The notes below the pieces were generated by a model, which had not been told where the DNA came from, searched no databases, and saw only the letters and a list, made by a program, of their open reading frames with translations. Below, in pieces: positions 57,299-64,000 of a DNA stretch of 64,000 bases (positions within the stretch are counted from its first letter, which is position 1; each line of letters begins with the position of its first letter). Made by a program: the position numbers and the translations under genes. Origin of the DNA: Gnetum montanum (Eukaryota; Streptophyta; Gnetopsida; Gnetales; Gnetaceae); contig MNCI01011336.1 in assembly GCA_015680685.1 (NCBI GenBank), positions 398,574-462,573 on the forward strand, written 5' to 3'.

Positions 57299-59562
57299 TT
57301 ATGAGATTGACCACATGGAGTTTGGCATGCTCACACTAGCAAAGAGAGTTTATTTTAAGATAGCATCCTATCACCTCAATCCAATGGTGAGGCCCAGTAA
57401 GGTGATAGCCTTCTTTACTCGAGCATGCATCACTGTAAGTGAAACTTTTTTAGCAAATCTTCCACAACTAATCTATCTAAAGATAGAAAAGTGCTTCAAG
57501 AAGAATGAATGTGGAAGAAAGACCTTGCCCTTCCCCTACTTGATTAGAAAACTATGCAAAAGGGCAAGGATAGTTTGATATGCAAATGATACACTTTGAC
57601 ATGCTTCTAATGCTTTGTGGGCTGAGATGATGAAAGATAAGATGCCTTTCATGATAATAGAAGAGGTGTAGCAATGTCCACCTCTACCACCTACTCATGA
57701 GAAAATAGCGAAGGCCTACACTATGATTGAATGCATTCAAAAATTTCAATAGAAACTCTTGAAACAACGAGAGCAGCAAGCAGGAACTAGTGGTGGAGAT
57801 CCATCTATGTACAGACCAACCATGAGTCACCTGAGATAAGTGGCTTGTACAATCAGCTAGATGGAGGGAGGTGGATCAATGTTATTTGTTCAACAAATGT
57901 GATTACCTATGAGGTTGAATCCAAGTGCTTGAGAGGTGATGGTGTCTCTTTCTTAGCACCATCTATTCCCAAAAATCTTTGGGAATGTCGCTTCATTTCT
58001 AGTGCTTGGAGGAGGGTGAAGAGGCAACTGTATTAGTGATGCAGTTCTAGGTGTAAGAGATAATTGCAGAGATCATTGCTAATAAAGTCATTAAGGCATT
58101 AAATGCACCTATAGTGCCTGAACTAGATGTTTCTACACTAAAAGATATGTAGCCATCTACAAGGAAACTTAGTGAAAGATTAAGTGTAACCCAACATGAA
58201 GAACTACTAGACCAATTGGTGGGAATCGTGCAATTGATTTCAAATATCTTTAATTTTCCAAATACCATCACTACAACCCAGTCAAAGCTACTAGAGGCAA
58301 AGGGCAAGTGCCTCATCTTGGAAGGGCAACTTGAAACAACTCAAGCACATAATCAATGCTTGGCTATGGAAGTTGCCAAATTGTGTGCCCAAATTTCTAA
58401 TCCTACTCTTATCAACCCTACATTAACACGATATGAAGCTTTTCAATAGCTTCAAGAACAGCTTAAGCGGGTTGATAGAGAAATGGTAATGACGGTCTTT
58501 AATTAGTCAATAGTAGAAGCTAAAACTCACATAGTATGGGAGGACTTGATGTAGACTCACTAAGAAAATGAAACCTTGACTATAGAAAACCATCACCTGT
58601 GGAATGTTGATGCACAAAAGCAACAGTTAGAAGAATTTATCTATCAATAGCAGGAGTAGCTCGCTAGGGAAAATGCTAAACTAAGGAGATGGGCAGTAGA
58701 AAATCGTAACCTCTTCATGGAGGAGGTCCATGTCTTATGGTAGAAGTCAACTATTGAGATTGCCGCATAGAAGAATGAGGCTCTAAAATTCAAAAAAGTT
58801 AAAAAAAATCATTACAGAGACCAAGTTGGCCTACAAAAGGAGGTGAATGAAGAGCATATCCAACTAGCAAAGACAAAAGTTAATGAGGCCGTCCAAAAAC
58901 TCCAACAAGGTAAAGAATTGTGGCAACCCATCATCGATTGATGCCTACAACAAGACAAAAATTCACATGAAGGAGTTGTAGATTGAAGAGATGATGGAGT
59001 ACATGGAGCTATCCAATCTCCATTATGCAAACTTGGTGATGCTGACTACTGGATAGCCATAGTCTAAACTTGAAAAGCTAGTGGCCAACTCATACTTATT
59101 GTATAAGGCCTAGTTCAAAACCCATAAAGACACTAAGAAGAAGCTTGCAGTTGTGAATGCTGAACCCAAGGTTCTCAAGGTGAAATTCATCGACCAGAGA
59201 TTAGTTGTAGAGAACCTAGCCAAAAAAATGAATGACTACTAGGTGCTATAGGACACACTTCAAGCATTCAACATTAAGTGCACGCAATTTTTGACCTAGT
59301 TTGTTAATGTGAAGTAGATCTTTCCAATTTTTCCTTGTCCTTGGGATGTTCCAACCCTAGCCCACATCGGCGAAGCTACATGAACTATGAATGATCCCAA
59401 GAGTAAAGAAGAGAAAATGAAGGCATTATTGAATGCTTTTCGCCTTCCAACTAAAGTAGCAACAACAGTAGGATAGCCATAGCCACCTCTACCACCACAT
59501 GTGCCTAAAGCCAGTGAAGGTTCCTCAGAACCTTAGAAGCCACCATCGCCTAGGATTGTCTG
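57299..59562 (+). pseudogene. extra ORF of element B, right part (plant transposon-protein-like domain and coiled coil)
   Basis: Continues the ORF begun at 50250. The clearest piece (57315-57575) has LTLAKRVYFKIASYHLNPMV, a hydrophobic core, and TLPFPYLIRKLCKRARI, the pattern of the domain annotated in plant genomes as putative plant transposon protein (LxFPxLIxxLCxxAxV end). From about 58060 to 59300 it becomes a long charged helix (KLLEAKGKCLILEGQLE, RENAKLRRWAVENRNLFMEE), probably coiled coil. It ends with a Pro-rich tail near 59562. Many TAG stops. Function in the element unknown. Confidence 0.6.
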
Positions 59563-59809
59563 ACCTTCTCTATCAACTTTACACCATCAAAGAACGTGTT
59601 GTCCAGTTTTGAAGAATCATGTCATGGTGTTCAATTTTATGTCATGAACACTACAATTTTTATAAGCTGTTAATCCATACACTGGGCACTTAGTTGTTAT
59701 GTCCATTTTGTCTTGTTTTGTTTTGTTATGTCAAAGTTAGTCAATAATTTCATACCTTCCTAATTTTGTAAAGAACTCAAGGACGAGTTTTCATTCAGTT
59801 GTGGGAGCA
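59563..59809 (+). other. 3' end and polypurine tract of element B
   Basis: ACTCAAGGACGAGTTTTCAT at about 59774, then GTTGTGGGAGCA just before the LTR. This is the conserved 3' end of many plant gypsy elements. Confidence 0.75.
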
Positions 59810-60271
59810 TGATGAGTTTCCATTTGTCACATCAACTGGGCCCCATCGATGTAGTCTATTGTGTCGACGAGGCCCCATCGATGTTTGGTATGCCTAATAG
59901 TGTAGTGTTGGGTAACCCAACAATGGATATGCGGGTTCAAGACATATATGAAAAGTGGGACTGGATACTTATGTTAGGATTAGCTAGAGGCCAGTAGGTT
60001 AGTTACATTGAATTAGCCATTAAATTACCTTATCTTTATCTCTATTTAAGTACCAAGACTATACAATAAAAATCATATGCCTCAATTACACTTAACCATA
60101 CCCTGTGCTTCACAAGTGTAATTGGGAAGACAACGAATGACCTTAGGGTAAGGTTCATTTCCTAGAAGACTAGTGCACTAGAAACTATAAAGTCCATGGA
60201 ATTTGACCAGATTGCATGTGAATGCTCTATGATTTGTATGGTTGGGCGTAGGGGTACCTCACTACTCATCA
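59810..60271 (+). repeat. 3' LTR of element B (462 bp, internally deleted)
   Basis: TGATGAGTTTCC to CACTACTCATCA, followed by ATTTG. It has the GGCCCCATCGATG repeats, then jumps at about 59891 to the TTTGGTATGCCTAATAGTG block, losing about 460 bp including the TATA box that the 5' LTR has. Confidence 0.8.
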
Positions 60272-60276
60272 ATTTG
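60272..60276. repeat. target-site duplication ATTTG, right copy (element B)
   Basis: Same five bases as 15251-15255. Confidence 0.8.
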
Positions 60277-60600
60277 GAAATGTATTCAACCACTTATTCT
60301 CTACTCTATTTGGAAGCTTGTTGTGTAGTTATTTTCCAACCACAAGAACATAACTATGATCTCTCTTTAGGAGTTAAATATAATATTCTCCAAAGATTCA
60401 TTATTTTAGCTACAACTTCAAACAAAAAAGCTCCTAACGAAAGCTAAACAATTATTTTATTTTCTACACTATTAATTTCTTTTTGGTTTAGAGGCTCAAT
60501 GATGAGAAGCTTTCAGCTTTTGTTGTTGTATATTCATTATTTATGATGGATGTTCTTTTTATATTTAGAGAAAGTTTCCTCTTTCTTTTTAAAAGAAACC
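60277..60600 (+). mobile_element. LINE 3' end, right half
   Basis: Continues in frame from 15255: after TGC-ATT-TGG the sequence gives KCIQPLILYSIWK, matching the WxxxxxLIxWxIWKERN segment after the zf-RVT region of plant LINEs. It decays into AT-rich sequence near 60600. Confidence 0.6.
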
Positions 60601-61574
60601 CTTTAGTAAAAAGTGAAAAATCATGAGGGCACCTCTAAATAAGGCTAGGTCTAATCCTTTTCCTAGCACAAAGTAGAGTTTTTCAGAATTGACTAAACAT
60701 GAGAATTTGAAAAGGTATCCCCAAAATCATTTACATTTTCTTTGGACACTCTCTTCAATGATTAGATCTGCTTTGAATTTTTTTAATATTATAGTTTATT
60801 TTTTGAAGTCCAAAACCTGTCCCTCCTTAAATATTTCATTATTTTTTTAAGCTTTTTAATTTAAAAAATATTTATCATTTTCAATGTTAAGACTATTTTG
60901 TCTCTTTTAACCTTTTTTTTACTATTGTAATTTGCAATCATGGAAAGAGTTCATGTGAGAGCAATGTTGCAACCTGCTACAAGGAGGGTTAGAATTCAAA
61001 GATTTGTTAAATTTGCATTTAGACAATGGCAACACCTATGCAAAACTGAAGGTAAAAGTTATTGGATGGATTGATCGCTTTCCTGAAATATTTTCATCGT
61101 TTCTTTTAACGACAAAATTTTAATCAAGTACGACATACGCGGGTGGATGTGTGTAACGGATGCCGTTACGGCTGAGACCTCCTTTACATGTGTATTTCTC
61201 AGTCGTTGACTTAGGTTGGAATATGGGCTTGAATTTTCTATTAATTAAGCTAGGAATACGGGACGCTCATCGACTGATTCGTTTAGGACTTTGTCGTGTA
61301 TTTTTAAATATTTTATTAATTAAGTTATAAATATGGGACTATGGGTGTTGAATCCAAAATAAGTGAAACATAAGCACACTTTAAAGATATGTAGTAACTT
61401 AGTACACACGGAAATAAAACCCATGATCCATCTAAACATAGAACCATGGATTGATATGGATTTGTATTCTTAAATGTTTCATTAATTAAGCTAATTAATT
61501 CACTTATTATAGATTTCCAACCCAAAATAACTATAACCTTAAATAACATAGAATCACGATCACCTGTACATTCG
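60601..61574. other. intergenic AT-rich region
   Basis: No gene supported. Contains repeated ATTAATTAAGCTAGGAATAC-like sequences at about 61241, 61311 and 61482, and a short inverted repeat GTAACGG/CCGTTAC at about 61155-61171. Confidence 0.5.
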
Positions 61575-61580
61575 TTTATT
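61575..61580 (-). terminator. polyadenylation signal of thaumatin-like gene
   Basis: Minus strand AATAAA (plus TTTATT), 106 bases after the stop codon. Confidence 0.55.
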
Positions 61581-61685
61581 TGGCTGAAAAACAGCTTTGC
61601 ATTTATAATTTACTGGGAGCCAAGGGAAGCCTGAGGCAGAGGTGCAGAAGAGCGGAAACGAAAGGCCGGCTGGATTATTAGAAAC

Positions 61686-62848
61686 TTAGCCGCAGAAGAC
61701 AATGCGGTAGTCCCCACCGGAGGGGCAGGTAGAGGGAGAAGAACGATCCTCTTTAGCATAGGTGTAGGCCTGTGGGCTCTTCTGCTTGAAAAACTGACTG
61801 TAATTGGTAGGACCGCAGGTGTCCTTGTAGGAGCCGGTGCAGCAGTACTGATCCTGGTGGTATTTGTTGCAGGCGCTAAGGCAACCGCCTGCGGTTTGGA
61901 GATCGGCGGGGCAGGCGCTGGTGATGTCAACGTTGCAGTTGACGGTGGTGCAGCCTCCGCTTGTTGGGTAGACCGACAAGGGAACGTTGAAGCCATCAAT
62001 GAGGGAGATGTCATAGAAGTCGGTGTTATGGGCGTCGTTGCCGTTGAGGGTGTACTCAACAAGACTAGTGGGCGGTGCCCCTGAGAGGCTGCACTGGAGC
62101 TGCCCTCCGCAGTCTCCGGTCTGACAAGAGCCGTGGCCGGAGGCGTCGAAGGTGCAGCCGGTTCAGCCCCATATGCGGTCACTCTGGGTGCCCGCAGGCA
62201 CGTCGAAGGACCGTGACTGGCCCGTCGGCACCTCCTTGCCTCCGTTAGGGAGGAGGTGCGCCGCCCACACTGTGTACCCGCATTTGTTCTCCACTGTGAA
62301 TGGCACCGCATCAGCTGCTGCCATCAAGACTTGTGACTTGTTAATTATGAAACTGAAACTGAAATGCTTTTGATTATTATTGGATGGAAGGAGTATAGTA
62401 CACTTTATCAATAAAGTTATCAAGAACTTTCAGAATGTTCAATTAAATTATTAACCATTATTTACCATTTGAGGTAGTTTTACTCTAGAATATGTGCAAT
62501 GCTTATCTTCTATTGCTTATAGCTAATTTAATAGATACAATACTTTAACTCGTTGCAATATTAAAAATACCATCATCATGGCAGGTTAATATATTCTTTT
62601 AGATACAAAAGAGGTGTTGAAACCAAAATAATTTCACTATTGAACAAAAAGTATACTGTAACACATATGGCTAAACTTAAGATGTTATAAGAATGGAAGA
62701 ATAACAACATATGGCCAACATAATAGTTCACTCCCTTTACCGGAACTTGCAAAACAAACAGTTAAACAGCATACAGAACGAGAAAAAACAAACCTTGCAA
62801 AGTTGCAAACAGTAGCAATAATGGCAACAGCAGCACCATCTTACTCAT
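61686..62848 (-). pseudogene. thaumatin-like protein (PR-5) gene with one premature stop
   Basis: Secreted PR-5 family protein, linked to pathogen defence. Exon 1, 62848-62794, encodes MSKMVLLLPLLLLFATLQ, a signal-peptide start; donor G/GTTTGT; intron about 464 bp; exon 2 starts at 62329 or at two in-frame alternatives (62317, 62314) and ends with TAA at 61686. About 232 residues, normal for the family. The mature part begins VPFTVENKCGYTVWAAHL. The family signature [16 protein letters not shown] is present, as are [14 protein letters not shown] and [16 protein letters not shown] at 62165-62163 follows DRIWG, where the family has Arg. Fifteen Cys are present; the sixteenth, before [10 protein letters not shown], is Ser (AGC). 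Otherwise intact, so recently disabled or sequencing error. Confidence 0.9.
62330..62793 (-). other. intron of thaumatin-like gene
   Basis: GTTTGTTTTTTCT donor to ...CACAAG acceptor at 62330; AT-rich, against GC-rich exon 2. Further acceptors at 62318 and 62315 (a GCAGCAG tandem) keep the frame. Confidence 0.7.
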
Positions 62849-62935
62849 ATTTGGTTATATGGCGAGTGTTGGGAACCAGCCGAAGATGGACAGCTATTTG
62901 CTTGAATATGGGCGAGAAATTGCATAGCCTAGGCC

Positions 62936-62948
62936 TCTATATATATAC
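62936..62948 (-). promoter_or_regulatory. TATA box of thaumatin-like gene
   Basis: Minus strand GTATATATATAGAGG, about 90 bases before the ATG, leaving room for a 5' leader of about 60 bases. Confidence 0.6.
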
Positions 62949-63018
62949 TATGATATTCGAGCAAAAGAGTCGTGAGTGAATTGGATTCTGGACCCAGAAG
63001 TCTTGTCTTGAAGATAGG

Positions 63019-63372
63019 TCAGTGCTTGGCGCCCCTTGGCACAGTTTTAGTGAGCACGACTTTAACGGTAACAATGGAAGACGATTTGTCTGCACCTTTC
63101 TTTTTCACACTTTCTCTTCCACGGCATTGGCTCTTCCTGCGTCTCGGTCTACGTTCTAGACCAAGTCTTCGTGGACAACTAGAATTGTCTACTGAGTTGG
63201 TGTTTACGCATTCCTGCGATTGGTCATGCCTATCGTCTTTGAATTGAATTATCTTCCTGGCATTGTCGGTGTTCTCTAGAAACGAAAATTCAGCTTCCCT
63301 GCCCTCTCCAAGGCAATTAAATTTGGTGCTTTCTGCTCCTTTTAGGAGATGAGAAAGTGATTGAACACCCAA
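63019..63372 (-). CDS. hypothetical 117-residue protein
   Basis: ATG at 63372 (MGVQSLSHLLKGAES), stop at 63019. I do not recognise the family. Residues 1-45 are neutral to acidic, 65-90 are strongly basic (RRLGLERRPRRRKSQCRGR, nuclear-localisation-like), and the C-terminus has a hydrophobic VTVKVVLTK segment loosely like the end of small plant proteins. Codon use is not obviously retroelement-like. No TATA box was found just upstream. A degenerate copy of the 5' part lies at 63560-63815, so this may be a gene fragment rather than a live gene. Confidence 0.4.
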   Translation of the reverse strand: MGVQSLSHLLKGAESTKFNCLGEGREAEFSFLENTDNARKIIQFKDDRHDQSQECVNTNSVDNSSCPRRLGLERRPRRRKSQCRGRESVKKKGADKSSSIVTVKVVLTKTVPRGAKH

Positions 63373-63397
63373 TGCACATGCTGGGAATATACTGTGC

Positions 63398-63447
63398 TTA
63401 CTTGGTAACTAAAAGAAGCAACTTACTTGGTAACTAAAAGAAGCAAC
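63398..63447. repeat. 25-bp perfect tandem duplication
   Basis: TTACTTGGTAACTAAAAGAA plus GCAAC at 63398-63422 is repeated at 63423-63447. Confidence 0.85.
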
Positions 63448-63559
63448 TGAAAATACGACAAAATAATGTCATCATGGCCTTTAACACCACGCCGGGATAT
63501 AACAAAATCAAATTCTATGCATCCCCGTTAGACAGCCAGGGAAAGGACGTTATTAAGAA

Positions 63560-63815
63560 AGATACATACTTTTAACCAGATGTTTGTCCTTGATGGAAAA
63601 GTTAAAATTTTATATATATGCTTTCCTTCCTTCTTGGCATTATCGTTATTCTCCAAAAACAAATATTTAACTCTCCTGCCCTGTGCAAGGCAATTAAGTT
63701 CAGTGCTTTCTGTTCATTTTGAAAGTCAACAAACAGCATTGCACATGGTAAGAAAATTCTGTGCATAATTCGTAGGGGAATATTCTGTGCATAAGTGGTA
63801 ACCTATGTATTAAAA
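63560..63815 (-). pseudogene. degenerate duplicate of the 63246-63420 region
   Basis: TGCCCTGTGCAAGGCAATTA (63679), TTCAGTGCTTTCTG (63700), GCATTGCACATG and TAAGTGGTAACCTATGTATT match 63301-63420 in order and orientation, about 380 bp away. The reading frame is broken. It marks an old tandem duplication. Confidence 0.6.
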
Positions 63816-64000
63816 GAATCTGATTCGTGGAAGTGAGGAATCAAGGATTTGTTGTGATTCTGAACGTGTTTGGGTACGTGTGCCTCAAAAAAAAGTGGGG
63901 ACGGTTTGTAGCTGGGAACCTGATAGAGAAAATTTAAATATTATAGTTTTTTAAAAAAATTAAATCTCATATATCATAAAAATACATTGTAAAATATAGA
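63816..64000. other. window end, no feature seen
   Basis: AT-rich sequence without a supported ORF or repeat. Confidence 0.5.

Larger units (their letters stand above)
15256..60271 (+). mobile_element. Athila-like Ty3/gypsy retrotransposon B, split by elements A, I and E
   Basis: Plus-strand element: 5' LTR, primer site of the TGGCGCCGTTGCCGGGGA type in decayed form, gag, protease, RT, RNase H, integrase, a long spacer, an extra ORF, a CTCAAGGACGAG-plus-purine-tract 3' end and a shortened 3' LTR. ATTTG flanks both ends. Three inserts interrupt it: A in RT, I in the spacer, E in the extra ORF. Without them about 13 kb remain, the size and order of Athila-type elements. RT block MPFDICNAPTTFQ and VFMDDFSTYG support the lineage. 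Multiple stops and shifts show it is the oldest complete element here apart from C. Confidence 0.8.

Noticed and set aside
61610-62311. 233-codon minus-strand open frame over the thaumatin-like exon
   Set aside because: It is in another frame than the cysteine-rich thaumatin-like sequence and is Pro/Thr/Ala-rich low complexity, the usual shadow of a GC-rich exon.

Overview
This window is nuclear DNA from a land plant, most likely a seed plant. It is AT-rich, carries GT-AG introns and a PR-5 (thaumatin-like) gene with an intron in its signal-peptide region, and is almost filled by decayed Ty3/gypsy LTR retrotransposons with plant-type architecture. The repeat load and gene type would suit a conifer, but the sequence does not prove that.

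Layout. 1-3104: the 5' LTR, primer site and gag of a minus-strand Tat-like element (D) cut by the window edge. 3105-13774: a second, older minus-strand element of the same family (C) with gag, protease and, on the opposite strand, an intron-containing extra gene. 13775-14507: an LTR fragment. 14690-15255 and 60277-60600: two halves of one LINE 3' end. 15256-60271: one Athila-like element (B, 5-bp duplication ATTTG at both ends) split by three later insertions: a 17-kb Tat-like element A (20505-37510, duplication ATGAC) inside its reverse transcriptase; an 8.5-kb gag-protease-only element I with very long LTRs (40709-49221, duplication CATTT); and a pol-less relative of B itself, E (50840-57293), inside its downstream ORF. 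Removing these inserts leaves about 13 kb of B, and reading frames close up across A and E.

60600-64000 is the low-copy end. It holds a thaumatin-like protein gene on the minus strand that is complete apart from one in-frame TGA and a lost disulfide cysteine, followed by a 117-codon minus-strand ORF of unknown function whose 5' part is tandemly duplicated in degenerate form.

The most interesting item is the extra gene carried antisense by the Tat-like elements A and C. It lies between protease and reverse transcriptase, has several well-formed introns at positions shared by the two copies, and its first large exon resembles the FCP1/NIF-type HAD phosphatase fold with the catalytic acids lost. 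Because its introns are on the antisense strand, reverse transcription of the sense genome would not remove them. All mobile-element genes seen here carry stops or frameshifts, many explained by C-to-T change (CAG to TAG, CAA to TAA, CGA to TGA), as expected for methylated, silenced DNA. Three runs of N coincide with places where a partner copy or a duplication shows the assembly is wrong or short.
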